Below are positions 19,160-27,618 of a DNA stretch of 64,000 bases, one piece after another; position 1 is the stretch's first letter, and every line of letters starts with the position of its first letter. Made by a program: the position numbers and the translations under genes. The notes beneath the pieces are model-generated. The model saw nothing but the letters and a program-made list of their open reading frames with translations, had not been told where the DNA came from and did no database searches. The DNA comes from Cryobacterium lactosi (GTDB lineage: Bacteria; Actinomycetota; Actinomycetes; Actinomycetales; Microbacteriaceae), in NCBI RefSeq assembly GCF_004403945.1, contig NZ_SOHM01000013.1, positions 1-64,000 on the forward strand. Direction: 5' to 3'.

Positions 19160-20880
19160 TTCTGTGTACCTCTCTCGGGGTTGGTCAGCACGGTAGGGGC
19201 CGTGCCGGTAGGGGCGGTGCTGGTGTAGCTGTGTGCGATTGCGGTTGCCGCGGCGCGAGCGGATGCTGCGCCATCGGCGGACAGAGCGGCCGCGGCGAGG
19301 TGCCGCGCCTGCTCAAGAGTGAAGTCGGCCAGGGAGGCCCGAACGTCGGCGAGGGCCGAAGCCGACATCGACAGGGTGGTGGCGCCGAGGCCCACGAGCA
19401 CCACGGCGAGCAGCGGGTCGGCCGCGGCCTCGCCGCACACGCCGACGGGTTTGCCGGCCTGAGCGCCGGCGGCGCCGACCTCGCCCACCAGGCGCAGCAC
19501 CGCGGGGTGCCACGGGTCCTGGAACGCCGCGACGCTGCCCAGCATCCGGTCGGCGGCGAGGGTGTACTGGGTGAGGTCGTTGGTGCCGATCGACGCGAAG
19601 TCGGCGTGCGCCAGGATGCGGTCGGCGAGCAGGGCCGCGGACGGCACCTCCACCATGACGCCGGCCATCTTCAGGCCCAGTTCGTGCGCGAGGGCGGTGA
19701 AGTAGACCGTCTCCTCCACGGTGGACACCATCGGCGCCATCACCCACAGGTCCGCGTCGGTGGCCGCATCGGCCTCAGCGAGGGCGGTGAGCTGCTCGCG
19801 CAGGATGTCCTCGCTGGCGCGCAGGGCACGCAGTCCGCGCAGGCCCAGGGCGGGGTTCTCCTCCGCGGCATCGTTGAGGAACGCCAGGGGCTTGTCGGCG
19901 CCGGCGTCGAGCGCGCGCACCACGACCTTCTGGCCGGGGAAGGCGCGCAGCATCCGCTCGTACTGCTCACGCTGCTGCGTCACGGTGGGCGCGGAGGTGG
20001 AGTCGAGGAAGAGGAACTCAGTGCGGAACAGGCCCACACCCTCGGCGCCGAGGGCGACGGCCTTGGCGGCACCATCCGCTGAACCGAGGTTGGCCAGGAG
20101 CGGCACGGGCGTGCCGTCTGCCAGTCGGCCGGGGCCGATCGGGGCCAGCGCGCGAGCCTCGCGGGCCAGGATCCGGGCGCGGGCTTCGGCGAGCTGGCGG
20201 TCGGTGGGCGTCACGAGAACGATGCCGTTGGCGGCGTCGATGATGACCTCGTCGCCGTCGGTGAGCTGCGCGGCGGCGTGGGTGCCGACGATCGCGGTGA
20301 TCGACTTCTCCCGGGCCAGGATGGCGGTGTGCGAGGTGGGTCCGCCGTCGATGGTGATCAGGCCGAGCACCTTCTCCAGGTTGAGCAGGGCCGTGTCGGC
20401 CGGCGCCAGGTCGTGGGCGACGAGCACAAACGGTTCTGCCGGGTCGGGCACGCCCGGCGCGGGCAGCCCGCCGAGGTCGGCGATGACCCGCTGGGCGACG
20501 TCGTCGAGGTCGGCGGCGCGCTCACCGAGGTAGCCGCCGAGGGCGAGCATCTGGTCGCGGAACGTGGCGAAGGCCTCGAACACGGCGCGCTCGGCGGTCT
20601 GGTGCTTGTGCAGCCGGGCGGTGACCTCGTCGACGAGGGTGGGGTCCTCGGCCATCATGGCCTGGGCCTCGAGCACCTCCTGGGCGGTGCCGCCGGCGCG
20701 CTCGCCCCGGGCCTCGAGGTCTTCGGCGACGACGTGCATCGACGCGGTCGCGCGGGCCAGTTCGGCGGCGGGATCCAGGGTGCTGCGGGTGTCGATGGGC
20801 TCCGGCAGCGGTTCGGGCATGCAGAGGACCCGGCCGATGGCGACGCCCTGGCCGATCCCGATGCCCTGCAGTTCAATCAT
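19156..20880 (-). CDS. ptsI: PTS Enzyme I (phosphoenolpyruvate-protein phosphotransferase)
   Basis: A 574-residue Enzyme I, the general PTS kinase that phosphorylates HPr from PEP. The active-site His is His184 in GGPTSHTAILAR. The C-terminal PEP-binding barrel has LFRTEFLFL, the DAGADKPLAFLN segment, SIGTNDLTQYTLA and GVCGEAAADP. I start at the ATG at 20880 (MIELQGIGIG); the frame is open upstream through ptsH in the wrong sense of similarity. Here the general PTS gene is embedded in the mannitol operon, between ptsH (13-base gap) and mtlA. Confidence 0.96.
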   Translation of the reverse strand: MIELQGIGIGQGVAIGRVLCMPEPLPEPIDTRSTLDPAAELARATASMHVVAEDLEARGERAGGTAQEVLEAQAMMAEDPTLVDEVTARLHKHQTAERAVFEAFATFRDQMLALGGYLGERAADLDDVAQRVIADLGGLPAPGVPDPAEPFVLVAHDLAPADTALLNLEKVLGLITIDGGPTSHTAILAREKSITAIVGTHAAAQLTDGDEVIIDAANGIVLVTPTDRQLAEARARILAREARALAPIGPGRLADGTPVPLLANLGSADGAAKAVALGAEGVGLFRTEFLFLDSTSAPTVTQQREQYERMLRAFPGQKVVVRALDAGADKPLAFLNDAAEENPALGLRGLRALRASEDILREQLTALAEADAATDADLWVMAPMVSTVEETVYFTALAHELGLKMAGVMVEVPSAALLADRILAHADFASIGTNDLTQYTLAADRMLGSVAAFQDPWHPAVLRLVGEVGAAGAQAGKPVGVCGEAAADPLLAVVLVGLGATTLSMSASALADVRASLADFTLEQARHLAAAALSADGAASARAAATAIAHSYTSTAPTGTAPTVLTNPERGTQK

Positions 20881-20893
20881 GTGCGCGTCCCGC

Positions 20894-21160
20894 TCAGGCG
20901 TCGTGGTCGGTGAGGAGGAGCTCGGCGAGGCCGTCGAGCACGGTTTCGGCGTTGTCGGCGTCGGTGGCCAGCGTGACGCTGTCACCGTGGTTGATGCCGA
21001 GCGAGATGACGCCGAGGATGCTTGCGGCATTGACCGGCTTGCCGTCGCCCTTCTGCAGGGTGACGGGGGCGCCGGCCGCGGCGGCGGCCTTGGTGAAGAG
21101 TTTCGCGGGGCGAGCGTGCAGCCCGTGCGTCGATCCGATCTGTACGGTGCGTTCGACCAT
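20894..21160 (-). CDS. ptsH: PTS phosphocarrier protein HPr
   Basis: An 88-residue HPr. His15 in STHGLHARPAK is the phosphocarrier residue. A serine at position 47 in NAASILGVISLG corresponds to the regulatory serine site, although the flanking residues differ from the Firmicutes consensus. It transfers phosphate from Enzyme I to the EIIA proteins. It precedes ptsI by 13 bases and follows the EIIB-like gene by 120 bases. Confidence 0.96.
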   Translation of the reverse strand: MVERTVQIGSTHGLHARPAKLFTKAAAAAGAPVTLQKGDGKPVNAASILGVISLGINHGDSVTLATDADNAETVLDGLAELLLTDHDA

Positions 21161-21280
21161 GTGTTCGCGCCATGCCTTTCGAGAGTGCGGGATGTTGTCG
21201 CCGGACCTCAGTCGAGGTCCCGGCTTCGTACGGGCGGCCGGCAGCCGCCGGCAAGGGAATTACGGTGTGGCTGACAGGTG
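21161..21280. other. 120-base spacer with a hairpin in the mannitol operon
   Basis: GGACCTC (21203-21209) and GAGGTCC (21214-21220) are perfect 7-bp complements around AGTC, with further GC pairing outside. The hairpin lies between the EIIB-like gene and ptsH. It may set unequal expression of the two by partial termination or RNA processing. No T tract follows, so its role is inference. Confidence 0.45.
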
Positions 21281-21598
21281 TCAGACCCACGACCGTTCGT
21301 GTTCGGCAGTCACGGCCAGGTCAAGGGCCAGGGCGCCGTCCCGCGCCGAGAAGACCGACTCGGGCAGCAGAACCGCACCCACGCCGCGCTCCTTGGCTTG
21401 AGCGCTGATGCGATCGAAGCGGGGGGCGAGGTGGGGACCGATCAGGAGAACGTCGATGGTGTCGAGCGAGGACGGCAGGTCCGACTCGCTGCCGGCGACA
21501 ACGGTGAGGGTGAGCCCTCGTTCCTTGCCGGTGACCCGCAGCCGGTGGGCCACGAATGCGCTGGACGCGCCAGCACCGCAAACGATGAGAATCTTCAT
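21281..21598 (-). CDS. Small PTS EIIB-like protein (lactose/cellobiose type)
   Basis: A 105-residue protein with the P-loop-like phosphocysteine motif ILIVCGAGASSAFVAHRL, Cys7 being the expected phosphorylated residue, as in EIIB of the lactose/cellobiose family. No matching EIIC or EIIA of that family is nearby; MtlA already has its own EIIB. It is the first gene of the operon, preceded by a good AGGAAAG ribosome-binding site at ATG 21598. It may serve a transporter elsewhere or act as a regulatory phosphoprotein for the adjacent PRD regulator. Function is unproven. Confidence 0.8.
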   Translation of the reverse strand: MKILIVCGAGASSAFVAHRLRVTGKERGLTLTVVAGSESDLPSSLDTIDVLLIGPHLAPRFDRISAQAKERGVGAVLLPESVFSARDGALALDLAVTAEHERSWV

Positions 21599-21676
21599 TG
21601 ATTCTTTCCTTTCATCGATCTTGTGAATGCAACACTTACTGTCCTCTACCTGGGCTTCCGGCGCCACCAGACCCTT

Positions 21677-21693
21677 TTCCGCAGGGTGCGGAA
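21677..21693. promoter_or_regulatory. Candidate operator between mtlR and the PTS operon
   Basis: TTCCGCA (21677-21683) and TGCGGAA (21687-21693) form a perfect 7-bp dyad with a 3-base centre. It sits in the only divergent gap of the locus, between the EIIB-like gene and the regulator, which is where a mannitol regulator would be expected to bind. Assignment to that regulator is inference; no clear -35/-10 pair could be fixed. Confidence 0.45.
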
Positions 21694-21764
21694 ACACGTC
21701 GGAGTTAGACCGTGCCGAGCCCGCACTCTGCTTGACTACTCTTGAGACAATGGAGTTGCGCACG

Positions 21765-23696
21765 ATGAGTGATAAACAGACGCGGTTGCTGGACCTCCTG
21801 TCCCAGACATCCAGCTGGATCACGGCAGGCGAACTTGCTGACCGCTTGGGGGTGACCCCGCGCAGTGTGCGCAGCTATGTCACGGCGGTGAAGGCGGCCG
21901 CGCATCCGCTCACCGTGATCGAATCGGGTACCGAGGGCTACCGACTCAACCGCGACGAATACGCCACGTTCACCGCCCAGCACCGGTCCAAGGCGCGTGA
22001 GGCGGATGCCGATACTCCGCAGCAGCGCCTGTCCAGCCTGGTGCGCCGGCTCACCGAATCGCCCGACGGCCTCGACGTCTACGAGCTCGCGGCGGAGAAT
22101 TTCGTCAGCGACTCCACTGTGGAGGCTGACCTGGCCCGGGTGCGGTTGATGCTGCCCGACAGCGGTCTGACCCTGGCACGGCACGGCAGTGTCGTCACAC
22201 TCACCGGCTCCGAAACCGACCGGCGGCGGCTGCTCAGCCGCATGTTCCGGGAGGAAAGCGCCCGCGGCATGATCGACCTGGAGACCATCCAGCGGGAGTT
22301 CACCTCGGGCCAGGCCGGCGCCGACAGCCTCGGCGCGTTCAAGACCGACCTCATCGAGATGCTCGACGGTCAGGGCTATTTCGTCAACGAGTACGGCATC
22401 AACAATGTGCTTCTGCATGTGGCGATCGCCATCGACCGGGTCACCAAGCACCTCTCCCCCGCGCCGGCCGTGACCGAACCGCCGTCGGAGCTGGCCACCT
22501 CGTTGTCGAGTCTGATCATGAAGCACTTCGACGTGTGCCTGGGCAGCGGCGACCTCGCCTATCTGTCGTTCCTGCTCACCACCCGGGTGATCACCCCCGG
22601 GCACGATCAGCCGGCCGAGACCCTCATCGAGAGCTACGTGCGGCCGGAGGAACTGGCCGCGATGCGCGCCATCGCGGACCGGGCCAGCCAGGAGTACCTG
22701 GTCGACCTCGACGACGACGACTTCATCGTGCGGCTGACCCTGCACGTGCGCAACCTGATCAACCGGGCGCACGACAAGTCGTACTCACGCAACCCGTTGA
22801 CCCGGTCGATCAAGACCTCGTACCCGCTGATCTACGAGCTGGCCGTGTACATCGCCAGCGAGCTGCAGCGCGCGGAGCAGATCGTGATCAACGACGACGA
22901 GATCGCGTACATCGCCATGCACGTGGGCGCGCACCTCGAGCAGCAGGTGCGCCGGGTGGAACTGGTGACCTGCGCGATCGTCTGCCCCAACTACTACGAC
23001 ATGCACGTGCTGCTGCGCGAACGCATCGAGCGGGTGCTCGGCGACGACCTCGACGTCGTCGCGGTGATCACCCGCTCCGATGTGGCCTGGGACTCGCTCG
23101 ACGCCGATCTGGTGCTCACCACGATCGACCCCCCGCTGCACGCCGACGGGGTCATCGTCATCCAGCCGTTTCTCACCCAGGGCGACATCGACCGCATCCG
23201 CCAGCACACCAGCCGGGTGCGCCGGATGCGCCGCCGGGCGAGCCTGAAGGACGACCTGCTGCAGTTCTTCGACGAGTCGTTGTTCTCCCGCAACTTCTAC
23301 GCCCGCGACGAGACCGCGATGATCACCGCGCTGGGCGAGCGGATGATGTCGCGGGGACTGATCGACCAGAGCTACGTCGACGGCGCCATCGAGCGCGAGC
23401 TGATGTCCTCCACGGCGTTCACCGACAACCTCGCGGTGCCGCACGCGATGTCGATGAGCGCCAAGCAGACATCCATTGCCATCGTGATCAACGACGCCCC
23501 GATGGACTGGGGTGACAACCGGGTGAACGTGGTCGCCCTGATCGCGTTCAGCGCCGCCGGCCGCAGCACCTTCCAGGCCGTCTTCGACCAGTTCGTCGAG
23601 GTCTTCTCGGACCGCCTCGAGGTGCAGCGCCTGATCAAGCGCTCCGTCGACTTCGCCTCGTTCATCGACGAACTCGTCCACGTCATGGACGCCTAG
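21765..23696 (+). CDS. mtlR: MtlR-type PTS-controlled transcriptional activator (HTH-PRD-PRD-EIIB-EIIA)
   Basis: A 643-residue regulator. Residues ~1-60 form a helix-turn-helix (SSWITAGELADRLGVTPRSVRSYV), followed by two PTS regulation domains (YGINNVLLHVAIAIDR and YIAMHVGAHLEQQ hold candidate phospho-histidines), an EIIB-like domain with VCPNYYDMHVLLRERI, and a C-terminal EIIA domain with DNLAVPHAMSM. This is the domain order of MtlR and ManR activators, whose activity is set by PTS phosphorylation. It is divergent from the PTS operon, which it presumably controls. I use the ATG at 21765, 9 bases after GGAG; ATG 21750 is also in frame. Confidence 0.85.
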   Translation: MSDKQTRLLDLLSQTSSWITAGELADRLGVTPRSVRSYVTAVKAAAHPLTVIESGTEGYRLNRDEYATFTAQHRSKAREADADTPQQRLSSLVRRLTESPDGLDVYELAAENFVSDSTVEADLARVRLMLPDSGLTLARHGSVVTLTGSETDRRRLLSRMFREESARGMIDLETIQREFTSGQAGADSLGAFKTDLIEMLDGQGYFVNEYGINNVLLHVAIAIDRVTKHLSPAPAVTEPPSELATSLSSLIMKHFDVCLGSGDLAYLSFLLTTRVITPGHDQPAETLIESYVRPEELAAMRAIADRASQEYLVDLDDDDFIVRLTLHVRNLINRAHDKSYSRNPLTRSIKTSYPLIYELAVYIASELQRAEQIVINDDEIAYIAMHVGAHLEQQVRRVELVTCAIVCPNYYDMHVLLRERIERVLGDDLDVVAVITRSDVAWDSLDADLVLTTIDPPLHADGVIVIQPFLTQGDIDRIRQHTSRVRRMRRRASLKDDLLQFFDESLFSRNFYARDETAMITALGERMMSRGLIDQSYVDGAIERELMSSTAFTDNLAVPHAMSMSAKQTSIAIVINDAPMDWGDNRVNVVALIAFSAAGRSTFQAVFDQFVEVFSDRLEVQRLIKRSVDFASFIDELVHVMDA

Positions 23697-23768
23697 CCGG
23701 CCGCTCCCCCGCGTGCCCGTGGCGCCTCGTCCCCGTGCCCAACGCACGGATGCCGCCCGCCACGACAC

Positions 23769-23843
23769 TAAAGGCGGAGAAACTCCCGACACGCCGCACA
23801 CCCGGCCCCCGGATGCGGCGTGTCCCGAAAAACTCCGCCTTTA
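23769..23843. repeat. Two-arm nested palindrome between convergent mtlR and map
   Basis: Outer arms TAAAGGCGGAG (23769-23779) and CTCCGCCTTTA (23833-23843) and inner arms GACACGCCGCA (23788-23798) and TGCGGCGTGTC (23814-23824) are each perfect 11-bp complements, separated by short unpaired internal loops. The element fills the gap between two converging genes. It may end transcription from both sides, or be a dispersed extragenic palindrome. Confidence 0.75.
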
Positions 23844-23861
23844 CGCCACTGACACCAACCG

Positions 23862-24698
23862 TTACGCCAGCGGAACCGGCGTGATCCCGAACTGGGCCAG
23901 CCCTGCCGCGCCACCGTCTTCCGCGGTGAGCACCCAGATGCCGTCCTTGTGCACGGCCACGCTGTGCTCCCAGTGTGCGGCGGCCTTGCCGTCGCTGGTG
24001 GCGACGGTCCAGTCGTCGTCGCGGGTGTAGGTCTCGATGTCGCCGAGCACCACCATCGGCTCAATGGCCACGACCAGGCCGGGCTTCACGTCCGGGCCCT
24101 TTTGGCGCACCCGGTAGTTGAACACCGGCGGTGCCTCGTGCATGGACTTGCCGATGCCGTGGCCCACGTAGTCGGTGAGGATCCCGTAGGTGCCCTGCGA
24201 CTCGATGTAGTCCTCGATGGCCTCGCCGACCTCGTTGAGGTGGCGGGCCTCGGCCAGGCGTGCGATGCCGTGCCAGAGCGACTGCTCGGTCACGCGCGAC
24301 AGCTCCTGGCGTTCGGCGACGAGCTCGGGCCGCGACGGGTCGGGCAGCACGAAGGTGAATGCCGCGTCGCCGTTCCAGCCGTCGAGGATCGCGCCGCTGT
24401 CGATGGAGACGATGTCGCCGGCGCCCAGCACCCGCCCATTGGGGATGCCGTGCACCACGTCGTCGTTCACCGACGCGCACACGGTGTGGAAGTAGCCCTG
24501 CTCGAGCTTGAAGTTGGGCTGGCCGCCCAGGGCCACAATGGCAGCCTCAGCGGCCGCATCCAGCTCGAGCGTGGTGACACCCACCTGCATCGCGTTGCGC
24601 GCTGCCACGAGCGACGCAGCGGTCGCCAGGCCGGGGGCCAGCATCAGGCGCATCTGCGCCGGGGACTTGTAGATGGAGCGGCGAAGGGCCACGGTCAT
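23862..24698 (-). CDS. map: Type I methionine aminopeptidase
   Basis: A 278-residue metallo-aminopeptidase that removes the initiator Met. The metal ligands are visible in SIDSGAILDGWNGDAA, YVGHGIGKSMHEAP, VVAIEPMV and WEHSVAVH (Asp, Asp, His, Glu, Glu). CASVNDDVVHGIP is the usual substrate-pocket segment. It lies 99 bases after adk, separated from it by a terminator, so it probably has its own promoter. In related genomes infA usually follows; here the mannitol locus intervenes. Confidence 0.96.
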   Translation of the reverse strand: MTVALRRSIYKSPAQMRLMLAPGLATAASLVAARNAMQVGVTTLELDAAAEAAIVALGGQPNFKLEQGYFHTVCASVNDDVVHGIPNGRVLGAGDIVSIDSGAILDGWNGDAAFTFVLPDPSRPELVAERQELSRVTEQSLWHGIARLAEARHLNEVGEAIEDYIESQGTYGILTDYVGHGIGKSMHEAPPVFNYRVRQKGPDVKPGLVVAIEPMVVLGDIETYTRDDDWTVATSDGKAAAHWEHSVAVHKDGIWVLTAEDGGAAGLAQFGITPVPLA

Positions 24699-24750
24699 AC
24701 CTGCAAACTAAGTCGTCGTGCGAAAGCCGGCGCCGGAAAGCGCCCGGGTG

Positions 24751-24784
24751 AAAAACGAAAGGGCGCCGACCGAAGCCGACGCCC
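24751..24784 (-). terminator. Rho-independent terminator between adk and map
   Basis: On the minus strand a 10-bp stem (24775-24784 with 24761-24770, two G-U pairs) carries a TTCG tetraloop and is followed by TTTCGTTTTT. It begins 14 bases after the adk stop. It should end much of the transcription of the S10-spc-secY-adk unit before map. Confidence 0.85.
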
Positions 24785-24797
24785 CATCACAGCAAAT

Positions 24798-25412
24798 CTA
24801 TGCGGATGCCGCCACGGCGTCGGTCGGACCGACGGCGTGCAGGCCGCGCTCGGCCAGAGCCGCCACGATCCGGTCGGTGACCTGGTCGACGGCGCCGAGG
24901 CCGTCGACGGTGACGACAACGCCGCGCTTGTCGTACAGGTCGATCAGCGGAGCGGTCTGCTCTTCGTACACGTCGAGCCGGTGACGGATGACGTCGGCCG
25001 TGTCATCGGCGCGGCCCTGCTCGGCGGCCCGCTTGAGCAGCCGGGCGACGACCTCATCGGTGTCGGCGACGATCTGCACCACGGCGTCGAGCGAGGTGCC
25101 CTCGGCGTTGAGCAGGCGGTCCAGCTCGAGCACCTGGTCGGTGGTGCGCGGGTACCCGTCGAGCAGGAAGCCGTTCAGGGCATCCGGCTCGGCCAGGCGG
25201 TCGGCGACGATCGCGTTGGTCAGCGTGTCGGGCACGTACTTGCCGGCCTCGATGAACGCCTTGACCTGCAGTCCGAGCTCGGTTTCGTTCTTCACGTTCG
25301 CACGGAAGATGTCACCGGTGGAAATGGCCGGAATGCCGAAGGCTTCCGCCAGGCGCACGGCCTGGGTGCCCTTGCCGGCGCCCGGGGGGCCGATCACGAG
25401 GAGACGGGTCAT
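24798..25412 (-). CDS. adk: Adenylate kinase
   Basis: A 204-residue adenylate kinase (2 ADP to ATP + AMP). The P-loop is [16 protein letters not shown], and [11 protein letters not shown] is the AMP-site motif. The LID is the short form ([23 protein letters not shown]), without the zinc-finger insert of the long enzymes. The start overlaps the secY stop (ATGA). Confidence 0.96.
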   Translation of the reverse strand: MTRLLVIGPPGAGKGTQAVRLAEAFGIPAISTGDIFRANVKNETELGLQVKAFIEAGKYVPDTLTNAIVADRLAEPDALNGFLLDGYPRTTDQVLELDRLLNAEGTSLDAVVQIVADTDEVVARLLKRAAEQGRADDTADVIRHRLDVYEEQTAPLIDLYDKRGVVVTVDGLGAVDQVTDRIVAALAERGLHAVGPTDAVAASA

Positions 25413-26731
25413 CGCAGGAGCCCTTCGTAGTGGCGCTGCTGCAGCTGGGAGTCGATCTGCTTGACCGTCTCCAGGCCGACGCCGACGATGATCAGGATGC
25501 TGGCGCCACCGAACGGGAAGTTCTGGTCGGCACCGATCAGCGAGAAGGCGATCAGCGGGATCAGCGCGATCAGACCGAGGTAGAGAGCCCCGGGCAGGGT
25601 CACCCGGGTGAGCACGTAGTCGAGGTACTCGGCGGTGGGCCGGCCGGCACGGATGCCGGGGATGAAGCCGCCGTACTTCTTCATGTTGTCCGCGACCTCT
25701 TCGGGGTTGAAGGTGATCGCGACGTAGAAGTAGGTGAAGCCCACGATGAGCAGGAAGTAGAACGCCATGTACAGCGGGTGGCTGCCCTGGGTGAGGTTGT
25801 TCGTGACCCAGGTGACCCAGGCCTGCGGCGTCTCGCCGGCGGCGGGCTGATTGAACTGGGCGATCAGGGCCGGCAGGTACAGCAGCGACGACGCGAAGAT
25901 GACGGGCACAACGCCGGCCATGTTCACCTTGATCGGGATGTAGGTGTTGTTGCCGCCATAGGTTCGGCGGCCCACCATGCGCTTGGCATACTGCACCGGG
26001 ATGCGCCGCTGCGACTGCTCCACGAACACCACGCCGGCGACGACGATGAGGCCGATCGCCAGAACGATGAGGAACACGTCGATGCCGCGCTGCTGGGCGA
26101 TCGAGATGAGGGAGTTGGGGAACTGGGCGGCGATCGATGTGAAGATCAGCAGCGACATGCCGTTGCCGATGCCACGCTCGGTGATCATCTCACCCATCCA
26201 CATGATCACGCCGGTACCGGCGGTCATGGTGATGACCATCAGCATGATGGCGTACCAGGCGTCGTTGGTGAGCAGCTGCGAGCACTCGGAGGAGGCCGAG
26301 GTGCCGAACAGGGCGCCGCTGCGGGCCACCGTGATCAGCGTGGTCGACTGCAGGATGCCCAGGGCGATGGTGAGGTAGCGGGTGTACTGCGTGAGCTTGG
26401 ACTGGCCCGCCGCACCCTCCTTGTAGAGGGTCTCGAAGTGTGGGATCACAACGCGCAGCAGCTGCACGATGATGGAGGCCGTGATGTACGGCATGATCCC
26501 CAGCGCGAAGACGGACAGCTGCAGCAAGGCGCCACCGCTGAACAGGTTCACGAGCTCGTAGAGGCCGCTCGTTCCCTGGTTCGCTGCAAGACAGGCTTGC
26601 ACGTTGCCGAAGTCCACGAATGGGGCGGGGATGAACGAGCCCAGACGGAACAGGGCGACGATGCCCAGGGTGAACCCGATCTTCTTACGAAGGTCCGGCG
26701 TGCGGAATATCCGCGCAATGGCGCTAAACAA
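25409..26731 (-). CDS. secY: Preprotein translocase subunit SecY
   Basis: A 440-residue, 10-helix channel subunit of the Sec translocon. Visible landmarks are the plug region after helix 1, [11 protein letters not shown], the basic cytoplasmic loop [16 protein letters not shown] and [25 protein letters not shown] (read as its parts), required for SecA and ribosome contact. The start is a TTG at 26731 placed 6 bases after GGAGG. It lies 102 bases downstream of rplO and overlaps adk. Confidence 0.97.
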   Translation of the reverse strand: MFSAIARIFRTPDLRKKIGFTLGIVALFRLGSFIPAPFVDFGNVQACLAANQGTSGLYELVNLFSGGALLQLSVFALGIMPYITASIIVQLLRVVIPHFETLYKEGAAGQSKLTQYTRYLTIALGILQSTTLITVARSGALFGTSASSECSQLLTNDAWYAIMLMVITMTAGTGVIMWMGEMITERGIGNGMSLLIFTSIAAQFPNSLISIAQQRGIDVFLIVLAIGLIVVAGVVFVEQSQRRIPVQYAKRMVGRRTYGGNNTYIPIKVNMAGVVPVIFASSLLYLPALIAQFNQPAAGETPQAWVTWVTNNLTQGSHPLYMAFYFLLIVGFTYFYVAITFNPEEVADNMKKYGGFIPGIRAGRPTAEYLDYVLTRVTLPGALYLGLIALIPLIAFSLIGADQNFPFGGASILIIVGVGLETVKQIDSQLQQRHYEGLLR

Positions 26732-26799
26732 AAAAGGCCTCCAGTTAGTAACAAAGAACGAGCTTGCCGAGACAGCGTCAGCGCATTAGTCGCTGAGCA

Positions 26800-26818
26800 G
26801 GCTCGACAAGCTCGATCT
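26800..26818. repeat. TCGAG-type repeat between rplO and secY
   Basis: GGCTCGACAAGCTCGATCT is another copy of the CTCGACAAGCTCGA intergenic repeat. It lies in the 102-base rplO-secY gap, inside a transcribed region, so it would form a short hairpin in the mRNA. A second partial copy (AGCTTGCCGAGAC) lies at 26761-26773. Confidence 0.5.
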
Positions 26819-26833
26819 CGTCTACGGGTCTTA

Positions 26834-27436
26834 CTACTTGATCGAGCCACCTGCTGCGACGATCTTCTGCTCTGCTGAGCGGGAGACCTTATCGACTGCA
26901 ACAGTCAGCTTAACCGCAATGTCACCATTGCCGAGAACCTTGACCTTCTCGTTGTCGCGAACTGCGCCCTTGGCGACCAGTGAAGCGATGGTTACATCGC
27001 CGCCGGTCGGGTACAGCTCGGCGAGGCGCTCCAGGTTTACAACCTGGTACTCGACGCGGAACGGGTTCTTGAACCCGCGCAGCTTCGGGGTGCGCATGTG
27101 CAGAGGCATCTGCCCACCCTCGAAGCCGATACGCACGGTGTAGCGCGCCTTGGTGCCCTTGGTTCCACGACCCGCGGTCTTACCCTTGGATCCTTCACCA
27201 CGGCCAACGCGCTGCTTGTCCTTCTTCGATCCGGGCGCGGGACGAAGGTGGTGAACCTTCAGAACCTGCGGACGGACCTCAGTGGGCTCAGTCGGCGCGG
27301 CGGCCTTCTTGGCGGCAGCAGTCTTGGCCGGAGCCTTGGCTGCAGCAGCCTTCGTGGTCGTCGCCTTGGGAGCGGCGGCCTTCTTAGCGGCGGGCTTGGT
27401 TGCTACCTTCTCGGTAGCTTCCTTCTCGTCAGCCAT
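26834..27436 (-). CDS. rplO: 50S ribosomal protein L15 with N-terminal Ala/Lys extension
   Basis: A 200-residue L15, about 50 residues longer than usual. Residues 1-52 are a low-complexity Ala/Lys/Thr/Pro extension ([12 protein letters not shown] repeats) before the core [20 protein letters not shown] and [14 protein letters not shown]. The core and C-terminus are normal. The ATG at 27436 overlaps the rpmD stop by one base (TAATG), which supports the long start. Such tails may bind rRNA or DNA. Confidence 0.95.
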   Translation of the reverse strand: MADEKEATEKVATKPAAKKAAAPKATTTKAAAAKAPAKTAAAKKAAAPTEPTEVRPQVLKVHHLRPAPGSKKDKQRVGRGEGSKGKTAGRGTKGTKARYTVRIGFEGGQMPLHMRTPKLRGFKNPFRVEYQVVNLERLAELYPTGGDVTIASLVAKGAVRDNEKVKVLGNGDIAVKLTVAVDKVSRSAEQKIVAAGGSIK

Positions 27437-27618
27437 TAGTCAATCTCCTCGACCTTCACAAGGTGAGCAACGGTGTTGACGTAGCCACGGTTCTGCGAGT
27501 TGTCCTCGCGGATCGTGACGGCGCCAATGCGACGCAGGCCCAGGCTGCGAAGTGTGTCGCGCTGGTTCTGCTTCTCACTAATTTTGGACTTGATCTGCGT
27601 AATCTTCAGCTGAGCCAT
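27436..27618 (-). CDS. rpmD: 50S ribosomal protein L30
   Basis: A 60-residue L30 ([20 protein letters not shown], then [17 protein letters not shown]). Start and stop each share one base with its neighbours (rpsE and rplO), giving a tightly coupled S5-L30-L15 order, as in most bacteria. Length and ends are normal. Confidence 0.97.
   Translation of the reverse strand: MAQLKITQIKSKISEKQNQRDTLRSLGLRRIGAVTIREDNSQNRGYVNTVAHLVKVEEID

Noticed and set aside
25430..26878. A 482-residue plus-strand open frame opposite secY
   Set aside because: Antisense of the conserved SecY channel; composition is that of a mirrored gene.
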